14,619 nt of DNA from Bryobacteraceae bacterium. Lineage in GTDB: Bacteria; Acidobacteriota; Terriglobia; Bryobacterales; Bryobacteraceae. Positions 7,628 through 14,619 of the stretch are shown here, piece after piece. The notes beneath the pieces are model-generated. The model saw only the letters and a list, made by a program, of their open reading frames with translations, did no database searches and was not told where the DNA came from. Both the position numbers and the translations under genes were made by a program. The stretch lies in assembly GCA_019686145.1 (NCBI GenBank), contig JADGHK010000017.1:1-14619 (forward strand). The letters run 5' to 3'. Every line of letters starts with the position of its first letter. Position 1 is the stretch's first letter.

Positions 7628-9427
7628 ATGCTGCGCCGCCGTCTGGTAATTCTTTTGCTCGCCGCGTGGGTTTGCCCTGCGCAAGAGATTCCGCGACCCG
7701 AATATCCGCAACCGCAGTTCGAGCGGGAACAGTGGATGACATTGAACGGAACCTGGGAGTTCGACTTCGACGACAGGAACGTCGGTCTTGCCGAAAACTG
7801 GGGCTCCGGGCAGCGGAAGTTTCCCCGCAACATTCTCGTCCCCTACTGTTTTGAATCCCCAAAGAGCGGGATCGGAGATACCTCCTTCCACCCCTATGTC
7901 TGGTACCGCCGCAGCTTCAACCTGCCCCCCGCCTGGAAGGGACGGCGCATCCTGCTGCATTTCGGAGCTGTGGACTACCGTGCCGACGTATGGGTGAACG
8001 GGCGTCATGCCGGGCGGCACGACGGCGGCCACACACCGTTTCGCTTTGACATAACCGAACTCACACAGACCGGCGCAAATACAGTGGTCGTCCGGGCGGA
8101 AGACTATCCAACAGACCGGGCACTTCCGCGAGGCAAGCAGTATTGGGAGCCAAAGTCGCGCGGGATTTTTTATACGCGGACTACCGGGATCTGGCAGCCG
8201 GTCTGGATCGAAGCGGCGGGGGAAAGCTACCTGGAATCGGTACGGATCACGCCCTCCAACGAGGGGACAGTCACTTTCGAAGCACGAATCGCGCGGCCGC
8301 AACCGGACCTCGAGTTTCACGCGATCGTTCTGTCAGAGAAGGTGCAAGCGGGCTCCGGCTCCGGGCAGGTTGTCAATGGCCAGGCAGCGTCCGCAGCCTT
8401 TGTCAAGAATCCCCGGCTCTGGTCTCCGGCCTCACCGAATTTGTATGACGTGACGTTTGAGCTCAGAAAGGGGAGCGTTGTCCTGGATCGCGTCAAGTCA
8501 TACTTCGGCTTCCGGTCGATCGCAATTCGTGGAAACCGCTTCCATTTGAACGACCGCCCCATCTACCTCAAGATGGTCCTCGATCAGGGGTACTGGCCGG
8601 ATAGTCTTCTGACGCCCCCCAGCGACGAGGCAATCCAATACGACATCAGAATGACGAAGGAGATGGGCTTCAACGGAGCCCGGAAGCACCAGAAGATTGA
8701 AGACCCGCGCTACCTGTACTGGGCGGACAAGATGGGGCTGCTGGTCTCGTCGGAGATGGCGAATGCCTACCTGTTCGAGGACCAGTATCTCGAGCGGTTT
8801 ACGCGGGAGTGGATCGAAGCCGTGCAGCGCGACTACAACCATCCGTCCGTGGTCATGTGGGTTCCGATCAACGAAAGCTGGGGTACGCCGAATCTGAACG
8901 ATCCCCGTCAAAGGGCTCACCTTCGCGCCAATTACCTGCTCACCAAGTCTCTCGACCCAACGCGGCCCGTCATCGATAACGATGGCTGGGAACATACCGA
9001 CATGACCGACCTCTTTGCCATCCACGACTATGCCCGGTCGGGCGAGGTCCTGCATGAGAAGTACAAGAACCTCGGCAAGCCGGGAGCGGGCGTGCCAGAC
9101 AATGCCCGGCCAGCCTTGGCCCCGGGCTTCGCGTATAACAATACTCCCGTCGTTCTCTCCGAGTTCGGCGGCATTGCATACATCGCTCCAGGGTCGAAGG
9201 TGCCCGACGACGCGTGGGGCTATTCCGGCGTGGAGAAGACAGCCGAAGCAGCCATCAACCGCCTGCGCGGTCTTTATGAGGCAATCGCACGCATTCCGGC
9301 GTTCGCGGGCATCTGTTACACGCAGCTTACAGATGTGGAGCAAGAGATTAACGGTCTGCTCACTTACGATCGAAAGCCCAAGTTCGATCCGGAGATTCTG
9401 CGCAAGATCAACGGGCTGCTGCAGTAG
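7628..9427 (+). CDS. Secreted glycoside hydrolase family 2 protein (beta-galactosidase/beta-glucuronidase-like)
   Basis: Retaining exo-beta-glycosidase of family GH2, probably acting on plant or microbial oligosaccharides outside the cytoplasm. The 599-residue protein starts with a type I signal peptide (MLRRRLVILLLAAWVCPA, cleavage probably before QEIPRP). An N-terminal sugar-binding jelly roll follows, with LNGTWEFDFDD near residue 39 and YWEPKSRGIFY near 172. Next come an Ig-like middle domain and a TIM barrel from about residue 300. The catalytic acid/base is Glu416 in VPINESWG and the nucleophile Glu512 in LSEFGG, 96 residues apart as in beta-glucuronidase-like members. The cysteine is not in a lipobox. 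An upstream TTG start (7607) would add an acidic stretch before the signal and precede the GGAGG. The exact sugar specificity cannot be read from sequence. Confidence 0.9.
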   Translation: MLRRRLVILLLAAWVCPAQEIPRPEYPQPQFEREQWMTLNGTWEFDFDDRNVGLAENWGSGQRKFPRNILVPYCFESPKSGIGDTSFHPYVWYRRSFNLPPAWKGRRILLHFGAVDYRADVWVNGRHAGRHDGGHTPFRFDITELTQTGANTVVVRAEDYPTDRALPRGKQYWEPKSRGIFYTRTTGIWQPVWIEAAGESYLESVRITPSNEGTVTFEARIARPQPDLEFHAIVLSEKVQAGSGSGQVVNGQAASAAFVKNPRLWSPASPNLYDVTFELRKGSVVLDRVKSYFGFRSIAIRGNRFHLNDRPIYLKMVLDQGYWPDSLLTPPSDEAIQYDIRMTKEMGFNGARKHQKIEDPRYLYWADKMGLLVSSEMANAYLFEDQYLERFTREWIEAVQRDYNHPSVVMWVPINESWGTPNLNDPRQRAHLRANYLLTKSLDPTRPVIDNDGWEHTDMTDLFAIHDYARSGEVLHEKYKNLGKPGAGVPDNARPALAPGFAYNNTPVVLSEFGGIAYIAPGSKVPDDAWGYSGVEKTAEAAINRLRGLYEAIARIPAFAGICYTQLTDVEQEINGLLTYDRKPKFDPEILRKINGLLQ

Positions 9428-9495
9428 CGTCTTTCCGTACAAAGAAGGAAAGAGCCAGGCCGGTCCAGGCGTCCTTGGCACAGGGGAGTTGTGTC

Positions 9496-11241
9496 TTGCG
9501 CCAGGAGATACCCCGTCCGGAACATCCTCAACCTCAGTTCCAACGCGACGATTGGGTCAATCTGAACGGCCTCTGGGAGTTTGAGTTTGACGACCACGAT
9601 TGCGGCATCGATGAGAGCTGGCCGTCAAATGGGAGGCCTTTTTCTCACCGGATTCTGGTCCCCTACGCCTTTGAAAGCCCGAGAAGCGGGATAGGAGACC
9701 CAGGAATCCGCCCCCGGGTCTGGTACCGGCGATCGTTCACAGTGCCGCCAAACTGGACCCGCCGGATCCTCCTCCACTTCGGCGCCGTGGACTACCGGGC
9801 GAAGGCTTGGATCAACGGCTGGCTGGCAGGAGAGCATGAAGGAGGACATACCCCCTTCCGCTTTGATATCACTCCCTATGTAAAACCAGGCGAAAATACG
9901 CTGGTCGTCAGAGCCGAAGATCCACCCGACATCACGATTCCCAGGGGGAAGCAGTACTGGGAACCGGAATCCAAAGGAATCTTCTACTCCCGCACAACCG
10001 GCATCTGGCAGCCGGTGTGGCTCGAATCGGTCGGGGAAAGCTATCTGGACTGCGTGCGAATTTTCGCCCGCACAGACGGCGCGGTTTCTTTCCACGCTGG
10101 CATCTCGCGCCCGCGTCCGGGTCTCGAGTTCACGGCCACTGTGCGCTACGGCGACGAAGTGGTGGCAAGCGTCAGCGGTAGTACGCAAAACTCGGCTGTA
10201 TCGGCGTCGGCTACCATCGCGAACCCGCGGCTCTGGTCGCCTGACGCGCCCGAGCTATATGACGTTGTCTTCGAACTTCGTCTCCAGGGTGTTCTGCTCG
10301 ACCGTGTTCATTCCTACTTCGGCTTCCGGTCCGTCAGCGTGAGCGCCGGCCGCGTCCTGCTGAATGGCGACCCCATCTTCCTGAAGTTTGTCCTGGATCA
10401 AGGCTATTGGCCGGAATCGAATATGACGCCGCCCTCCGATGAGGCAATCCAATACGACGTCGGGATGACAAAGGCGCTTGGGTTCAACGGAGTTCGCAAG
10501 CATCAGAAGGTAGAAGACCCGCGCTACCTCTACTGGGCGGACAGGATGGGCCTCCTGGTTTCCGCCGAAATGGCGAACGCTTATGCATTCGACGATCAAA
10601 CCGTCTCACGGCTCGCCCGGGAGTGGATTGCCGTCCTTGAGCGGGACTTCAATCATCCTTCGATCCTGATTTGGGCGCCCATCAACGAGTCGTGGGGCAT
10701 CCCCGATCTTTCCGACCCAAGACAGATCGCACACCTGCGCACGATGTATCACCTCACCCATAGCCTGGATGGCACGAGGCTGGTCATCGACAACGATGGC
10801 TGGGAGCATTCCGAGCTGACGGACCTCTTCGCGATCCATGACTATTCGAGGAACGGCGACCTGCTCTACGAGCGCTTCCGGGACCTTGGACGGCCCGGAG
10901 TCCCGGTCCCGGCGTTCGCTGCCCCCGTCTGCGCGCCGGGATGTCTTTACAACGGCAGCCCGATCTACCTGTCTGAGTTCGGCGGAATCGCCTTCAATCC
11001 CGAGGGGTATGAGCTGCCTAGGGGATCGTGGGGATATTCCGGGATTGAACCGACGGCGGAGAGCGCGCTCGTAAGGCTGCGGGGCCTATACCAGGCGATC
11101 GCCCGCATCCCGAATCTGGCGGGTGTCTGCTACACGCAGTTGACGGACGTCGAACAGGAAATCAATGGCTTGCTGCTTTACAACAGGAAGCCGAAGTTCG
11201 CCCTGGCCGCCATTCGAGAGATCAACGACCTCGTCGGCTAA
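9496..11241 (+). CDS. Glycoside hydrolase family 2 protein, paralogue without a signal peptide
   Basis: Second GH2 glycosidase, 68 bases after the first and probably in the same transcript. It aligns with the first along its whole length, with about two thirds identity judged by eye. It keeps both catalytic residues, Glu398 in APINESWG and Glu494 in LSEFGG, again 96 apart, so it should be active. It has no signal peptide: coding similarity starts at QEIPRPE, the predicted mature N-terminus of its neighbour. No ATG or GTG occurs in frame between the upstream stop at 9349 and this point. I chose TTG 9496 because GGGGAG lies 7 bases ahead; TTG 9475 is the alternative and adds seven residues. As written the product (581 residues) would stay in the cytoplasm. 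Its substrate is unknown. Confidence 0.87.
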   Translation: MRQEIPRPEHPQPQFQRDDWVNLNGLWEFEFDDHDCGIDESWPSNGRPFSHRILVPYAFESPRSGIGDPGIRPRVWYRRSFTVPPNWTRRILLHFGAVDYRAKAWINGWLAGEHEGGHTPFRFDITPYVKPGENTLVVRAEDPPDITIPRGKQYWEPESKGIFYSRTTGIWQPVWLESVGESYLDCVRIFARTDGAVSFHAGISRPRPGLEFTATVRYGDEVVASVSGSTQNSAVSASATIANPRLWSPDAPELYDVVFELRLQGVLLDRVHSYFGFRSVSVSAGRVLLNGDPIFLKFVLDQGYWPESNMTPPSDEAIQYDVGMTKALGFNGVRKHQKVEDPRYLYWADRMGLLVSAEMANAYAFDDQTVSRLAREWIAVLERDFNHPSILIWAPINESWGIPDLSDPRQIAHLRTMYHLTHSLDGTRLVIDNDGWEHSELTDLFAIHDYSRNGDLLYERFRDLGRPGVPVPAFAAPVCAPGCLYNGSPIYLSEFGGIAFNPEGYELPRGSWGYSGIEPTAESALVRLRGLYQAIARIPNLAGVCYTQLTDVEQEINGLLLYNRKPKFALAAIREINDLVG

Positions 11242-11276
11242 AAAAAATAAGCGGACCCGGCTGGCCCGGATCCGCT
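11240..11276 (-). terminator. Intrinsic terminator of hppA
   Basis: Bases 11250-11276 form a near-perfect inverted repeat, AGCGGA-C-CCGG against CCGG-A-TCCGCT with one internal mismatch, around a short loop. On the minus strand the stem is followed by TA and then eight Ts (11247-11240). It lies about 22 bases beyond the hppA stop. The T tract overlaps the last bases of the convergent GH2 stop codon. There is no T tract on the plus-strand side, so it should act mainly on hppA transcripts. Confidence 0.8.
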
Positions 11277-11298
11277 ATGAAGCTGGGGGCTTGACCGT

Positions 11299-13536
11299 TT
11301 AGATAAAGAGCGGTGCGGCCACGAGCGTAATCGTGCTCAGCAGCTTGATCAGCACGTGCAGCGACGGGCCCGCCGTGTCCTTGAACGGATCGCCGACGGT
11401 GTCCCCCACCACCGATGCCTTGTGAGCCTCGGAGCCCTTGCCGCCATAGGCTCCCGCCTCGATGTACTTCTTGGCGTTATCCCACGCTCCCCCGCCGTTG
11501 TTCATCATGAGAGCCATCAGGATACCGCCGATCGTGGCCACCATCAGAAATGCAGCGACCGCCGCGGCCCCGACGGGCGTCGAAACGAATTCCGGCGACA
11601 CGGCCTCGGCAGCGGCTCCGTTCGCCGCCGTGAAGTTCCGGTACAACACTCCGACAGCGACCGGCCCCAGCACGGGCAGAATGCCCGGCAGAACCATGGC
11701 CTTCAGCGCGCCCTTGGTGACAATGTCCACGCACTTCCCATAATCCGGATCCGAGGTGCCCGCCATGATACCTTTGTTTTCCCGGAACTGGCGGCGTACT
11801 TCTTCAATTACCGTCTGGGCCGCCTTGCCCACCGCACGAATTGCCAGGGCGCTGAACAGAAACACGAGCATGGCTCCCAGCAGAGCACCGGTAAAGACCG
11901 GAACATAGCCAATGTCGACCGTGAACGGGATGCTCGCAAGCGCCTCTTCCGGAAGGATTCCTCGCTGGTGGCCGAGGGCGATCTTGACTTCATCGATATA
12001 GGCGGAGAAGAGCAGGAACGCGGCGAGCGCGGCGCTGCCCACCGCATACCCTTTGGTCAGAGCCTTCGTGGTGTTGCCGACTGCATCGAGACGGTCCGTG
12101 CGCTCCCGGATCTCATCCGGCTGCCTTGACATCTCAATGATGCCGCCGGCGTTGTCCGTGATTGGGCCGAACGTATCCATCGCCAGGATATAAGCGGCCG
12201 TTGAGAGCATTCCCATGGTCGCAATCGCCGTTCCGTACAATCCCGCCGATTCCGGCGGAACGCCCGGAAGACCGGCAGCCTGGCCCAGGTAGTAGGAACC
12301 CAGGATCGCTGCCGTGATCACAAACACAGGGAGCGCCGTGCATTCCATCCCCACGGAGAGACCGGTGATGATCGTGGTCGCCGGTCCCGTCTTGCAGCTT
12401 TCGGCGATGACCTTCACTGGGCGGTATCTGTACTCGGTGTAGTACTGGGTGATGTAAACGAAAAGAAAACTCGTGACGATGCCGATGACGCCCGCGGCGA
12501 AAAGCATCAGGTTGCCATCCAGCAGAAGGTGTACCGCTGCATAGAAGCCCGCCAGCGCCAGAACCGTCGTGACGTAGTAGCCGCGGTTCAGGGCGTGCAT
12601 CGGATCTTCGTCCTCCCTGGCTTTCACCACCATGACGCCGGCAATCGACGCGATCAAGCCGAAAGCCCGCGCAACCAGCGGGAAGATGACTCCGAGCATG
12701 CCAAATACCGGATAGAGGGATACGCCGAGAATCATCGCGCCGATGTTCTCTGCCGCCGTCGATTCAAACAGGTCCGCTCCGCGGCCGGCGCAGTCGCCGA
12801 CGTTGTCTCCTACAAGGTCCGCGATCACCGCCGGATTCCTCGGATCGTCTTCGGGAATCCCCGCTTCGACCTTGCCCACCAGATCAGCGCCCACATCGGC
12901 TGCCTTCGTGTAGATCCCGCCGCCTAGCTGTGCGAATAACGCAACAAAGCTGGCCCCAAAGCCAAACGCAACGATCTGAGAGGGAACGCCTCGCGGATCC
13001 TCCAGGCCGCCGAAGAACCAAAACAGGACACCGACGCCGAGAAGCGAAAGCGCGACAACGCTTAGCCCCGTAACCGCCCCGCCTCGCAGCGCAATCTGCA
13101 GCGCCCGGTTCAAACTGGAGCGGGCCGCCGAGGCGACGCGAATGTTGGTTCGGATCGAAACCCACATTCCGCAGAATCCTGCAAGGAGCGAGCACAGAGA
13201 TCCGAGCACAAAGGAGATCGTCATTCGCACCGCGAGAGTCGTGTCATTCTTGGCCAAGAGGTAGCCTGCGTAGATTACCAGGGCAAGCACAATTGCAAGG
13301 CTGACGATGGTGCGGTTTTGACGCCGCAAAAACGCTTCGGCGCCTTCCTTGATGGCATTTGAAATGCGCTGCATCTCAGAAGTGCCCGAGTCCTGGGTAA
13401 TTACATACCTCGAAAACAGAACCGCTACGAGCAGCGACAGGATGCTGATCGCGAGGACGAGTACAAGATAGGTTCCGCCGGCGCTCGCCTCCGTAGCCTG
13501 CAGCATCAGCGCGAATGGATGCGGCTCAAGGTGCAT
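11299..13536 (-). CDS. hppA: K+-insensitive proton-translocating membrane pyrophosphatase
   Basis: Integral membrane pump that couples hydrolysis of pyrophosphate to proton export, a reaction that recovers energy from biosynthetic PPi. The 745 residues comprise about 16 helices. Substrate-site motifs are intact: DVGADLVGKVE at 214-224, DNVGDCAGRGADLFE soon after, DTFGPITDNAGGIIEM, and the C-terminal GSEAHKASVVGDTVGDPFKDTAGP. In GNTTKALTKG, Lys491 and Thr494 are the residues that mark the K+-independent subfamily (Ala in K+-dependent enzymes), which are known H+ pumps. I chose ATG 13536 because GGGGAGGA lies 9 bases upstream; a GTG at 13575 has a leader-like N-terminus overlapping a hairpin T tract. 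The gene is convergent with the GH2 pair and ends at its own terminator. Confidence 0.96.
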   Translation of the reverse strand: MHLEPHPFALMLQATEASAGGTYLVLVLAISILSLLVAVLFSRYVITQDSGTSEMQRISNAIKEGAEAFLRRQNRTIVSLAIVLALVIYAGYLLAKNDTTLAVRMTISFVLGSLCSLLAGFCGMWVSIRTNIRVASAARSSLNRALQIALRGGAVTGLSVVALSLLGVGVLFWFFGGLEDPRGVPSQIVAFGFGASFVALFAQLGGGIYTKAADVGADLVGKVEAGIPEDDPRNPAVIADLVGDNVGDCAGRGADLFESTAAENIGAMILGVSLYPVFGMLGVIFPLVARAFGLIASIAGVMVVKAREDEDPMHALNRGYYVTTVLALAGFYAAVHLLLDGNLMLFAAGVIGIVTSFLFVYITQYYTEYRYRPVKVIAESCKTGPATTIITGLSVGMECTALPVFVITAAILGSYYLGQAAGLPGVPPESAGLYGTAIATMGMLSTAAYILAMDTFGPITDNAGGIIEMSRQPDEIRERTDRLDAVGNTTKALTKGYAVGSAALAAFLLFSAYIDEVKIALGHQRGILPEEALASIPFTVDIGYVPVFTGALLGAMLVFLFSALAIRAVGKAAQTVIEEVRRQFRENKGIMAGTSDPDYGKCVDIVTKGALKAMVLPGILPVLGPVAVGVLYRNFTAANGAAAEAVSPEFVSTPVGAAAVAAFLMVATIGGILMALMMNNGGGAWDNAKKYIEAGAYGGKGSEAHKASVVGDTVGDPFKDTAGPSLHVLIKLLSTITLVAAPLFI

Positions 13537-13566
13537 TAAGCGTGTCCTCCCCGTCGGTCGGATTCG

Positions 13567-13600
13567 AAAAAACACTCAGCCGGGAGGGTTGTCCCGGCTG
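13567..13600 (-). terminator. Terminator-like hairpin in the hppA leader
   Basis: A perfect 9-bp inverted repeat, CAGCCGGGA (13577-13585) and TCCCGGCTG (13592-13600), encloses a 6-base loop. On the minus strand it is followed by AGTG and six Ts (13572-13567), then about 30 bases to the hppA ATG including its GGGGAGGA. It is either the end of an upstream transcript or, if the hppA promoter lies upstream of it, an attenuator. The first reading is weakened by its position some 250 bases beyond the preceding gene. Confidence 0.6.
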
Positions 13601-13806
13601 GCGAATTTCTTAATTTGGGATCTGAAATTACTGAATCACATCCCTACAAGAATAACGATATCTCAGGAAACGCTGATAAGCAATGAGATACAGCGCCGTC
13701 CCAGTGGACTCCAAGTGCACGCTAAATGTTTCAGAAGATGCATCTGGCGGCACAGACCGGGCGCTCGGGCAACACCTGTAACGAAACGGCGGTTTCTTTC
13801 TCCCGC

Positions 13807-13840
13807 GCAAGCATCAGGAAATTCCTCCCCGTCTGCTTGC
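13807..13840 (-). repeat. Inverted repeat (stem-loop) just after the TauE/SafE gene
   Basis: GCAAGCA at 13807-13813 pairs perfectly with TGCTTGC at 13834-13840. The 20-base interior contains a second small palindrome, AGGAATTTCCT. It begins about 10 bases after the TauE/SafE stop codon on the minus strand but has no T tract, so it may be a 3'-end stabilising structure rather than an intrinsic terminator. Confidence 0.35.
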
Positions 13841-13849
13841 TCCGCATGT

Positions 13850-14212
13850 CTACTTGCCAAAGATGAGCATCCGGCAGGCGATCACGATCAGGAACGTGGC
13901 ATAAATGCGCCGGATGACGACTGGCGGGAGCCCGATTACGATTTTGGCGCCCACAACCGCGCCGAAGAACAGACCGGCTGCGATCAGAGCCGCATACTTG
14001 ATGTTGATGTAGCCGCCCTTGTAGTACTCCGCTGCTCCCAGTAAGCCAACCGGAGGAATCAACGCTGCAAGGCTGGTCCCGATTGCCTCCAGCTCTTTCA
14101 TTTTCATCAAGTAGAGCAGTGCGGGCACGATGATCAGTCCTCCGCCGATTCCGAACATGCCCGCAAAGACGCCCGCAGCGAGCCCGATGGCAAGAAGTTG
14201 CAGATAGATCAT
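13850..14212 (-). CDS. TauE/SafE (TSUP) family membrane protein, half-size
   Basis: Putative membrane transporter of the sulfite exporter TauE/SafE superfamily, members of which move sulfur compounds or other organic anions. The 120 residues contain about four hydrophobic helices and the family repeat signature GVFAGMFGIGGGLIIVPALL at residues 14-33, then GTSLAALIPPVGLLGA. Usual members are about 250 residues with two such repeats; this one has one, so it would have to act as a dimer (inference). The ATG at 14212 gives a normal N-terminus, although no good Shine-Dalgarno precedes it. It lies 68 bases after the peptidase gene on the same strand and may be cotranscribed with it. The substrate is unknown. 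Confidence 0.85.
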   Translation of the reverse strand: MIYLQLLAIGLAAGVFAGMFGIGGGLIIVPALLYLMKMKELEAIGTSLAALIPPVGLLGAAEYYKGGYINIKYAALIAAGLFFGAVVGAKIVIGLPPVVIRRIYATFLIVIACRMLIFGK

Positions 14213-14280
14213 GTGGCCAAAGTAGCAGAAACCGTGCTCAGAGGCGCGCCTTCCCTCCTCGAATCGGGATCGGGCACACG

Positions 14281-14619
14281 CTACTGCTTGCGCAGGTGTT
14301 TGTCGAGGAAATCCGCGGTTGCCTGCAGCGCCCGCAGCCAGCTCCGGTGCAGCAGGAAACCATGAACCTCATCCGGGAAAATCATCTGCTCGAATTCCAC
14401 GCCCTGCTTTCGCAGCTCCTCTGCAAGCGTGACCGTCTCACTAAAAGGGACATTGCGATCGTCGTCACCATGGATCAGCAGCACCGGCGAACGCCAGCCC
14501 TTAACGGAAGACATGGGTGAGCTTTCAAAGGCCAGCCGCGCGGCAGCTTCGTGCTCGCGCGGATCATAGGACGGGAAGAAGTTGCGCATCACCACGTTCC
14601 AGTCGTGTACGCCATGGAT
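14281..14619 (-). CDS. S9-family (prolyl oligopeptidase type) serine peptidase, C-terminal part, cut by right edge
   Basis: C-terminal end of an alpha/beta-hydrolase serine peptidase of the S9 family (dipeptidyl peptidase IV/acylaminoacyl peptidase type). The last 112 residues are visible and the frame is open to the window edge. The sequence begins IHGVHDWNVVMRNFF, as in the region after the nucleophile in this family. It contains LLIHGDDDRNVPFSE, with the catalytic Asp, and FPDEVHGFLLH, with the catalytic His. The nucleophile Ser and the beta-propeller lie beyond the edge. Whether it has a signal peptide cannot be seen. A plain alpha/beta-hydrolase is the alternative, but the HGVHDWN context favours S9. 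Confidence 0.85.
   Translation of the reverse strand: MHGVHDWNVVMRNFFPSYDPREHEAAARLAFESSPMSSVKGWRSPVLLIHGDDDRNVPFSETVTLAEELRKQGVEFEQMIFPDEVHGFLLHRSWLRALQATADFLDKHLRKQ

Larger units (their letters stand above)
13537..13849. other. 313-base non-coding leader/intergenic region upstream of hppA
   Basis: No credible gene is seen on either strand. The part nearest hppA (about 13600-13680) is AT-rich relative to its surroundings and probably holds the hppA promoter on the minus strand, but no pair of hexamers is convincing. The hppA ribosome binding site is at about 13546-13553. A perfect hairpin followed by Ts lies at 13567-13600, and a second stem-loop sits next to the end of the TauE/SafE gene. 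No known riboswitch consensus was recognised. Confidence 0.6.

Noticed and set aside
7628..7690. Lipoprotein signal in the first GH2 protein
   Set aside because: The residues before Cys are Ala-Trp-Val, which do not fit a lipobox; a type I site after CPA is more likely.
8498..9481. 327-codon open frame on the minus strand opposite the first GH2 gene
   Set aside because: The product has no family motif, and the opposite strand carries a clear GH2 with catalytic residues. A similar shadow occurs in the second GH2 gene, as expected for shared codon use.
9015..9584. 189-codon plus-strand frame overlapping the end of GH2-1 and the start of GH2-2
   Set aside because: Mostly an out-of-frame reading of the two GH2 genes with an Arg/Ser-rich product. 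Only its 3' part is of interest, as a possible trace of the lost signal peptide.
11356..12129. 257-codon plus-strand frame inside hppA
   Set aside because: Arg/His-rich translation with no domain, directly opposite a conserved transmembrane gene.
13537..13575. GTG start adding 13 residues to HppA
   Set aside because: The added stretch lies in the leader with the ribosome binding site, and ATG 13536 has a strong GGGGAGGA ahead of it.
1..14619. CRISPR arrays, tRNA or rRNA genes, insertion sequences or phage genes
   Set aside because: No spaced direct repeats, no tRNA-like or rRNA sequence, no transposase or integrase motifs were seen by reading. The only extended similarity within the window is between the two GH2 genes.

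Overview
The window is a bacterial chromosomal stretch of fairly high GC content with no phage, transposon, CRISPR or RNA-gene signature. Gene content and order fit a soil-type bacterium and most resemble an Acidobacteriota (Bryobacterales/Solibacter-like) genome: a complex I operon, tandem GH2 glycosidases, a K+-independent proton pyrophosphatase and an S9 peptidase. This assignment is inference from gene content, because no phylogenetic marker could be compared.

Layout. Positions 1-7403 (minus strand) hold a tightly packed complex I (NADH:quinone oxidoreductase) operon in the order nuoC-nuoD-nuoI-nuoJ-nuoK-nuoL-nuoM-nuoN. NuoN runs off the left edge. A good sigma-70-type promoter with a perfect TTGACA sits just before nuoC. 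Subunits A, B, E, F, G and H are absent: D is followed directly by I, and nothing on the same strand precedes C. A terminator-like hairpin with seven Ts lies between nuoI and nuoJ.

Positions 7628-11241 (plus strand) hold two tandem paralogous GH2 glycoside hydrolases with intact catalytic glutamates. They diverge from the nuo operon across a 224-base shared intergenic region. The first has a clear signal peptide. The second begins with TTG exactly where the mature part of the first begins, so it looks like a copy that has lost its export signal.

Positions 11299-13536 (minus strand) encode a membrane proton-pumping pyrophosphatase (hppA), convergent with the GH2 pair. Its terminator's T tract overlaps the stop codon of the second GH2 gene. 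A second perfect hairpin plus T tract lies just before its ribosome binding site. Upstream on the same strand are a half-size TauE/SafE (TSUP) membrane protein and the C-terminal end of an S9-family (prolyl oligopeptidase type) serine peptidase cut by the right edge.

Together the window pairs two ion-pumping energy modules (complex I membrane arm and H+-PPase) around a small polysaccharide-degradation module. No wholly new system is evident. The points most worth checking are the split nuo operon, the two terminator-like leader or intercistronic hairpins, and the secreted/non-secreted GH2 pair.
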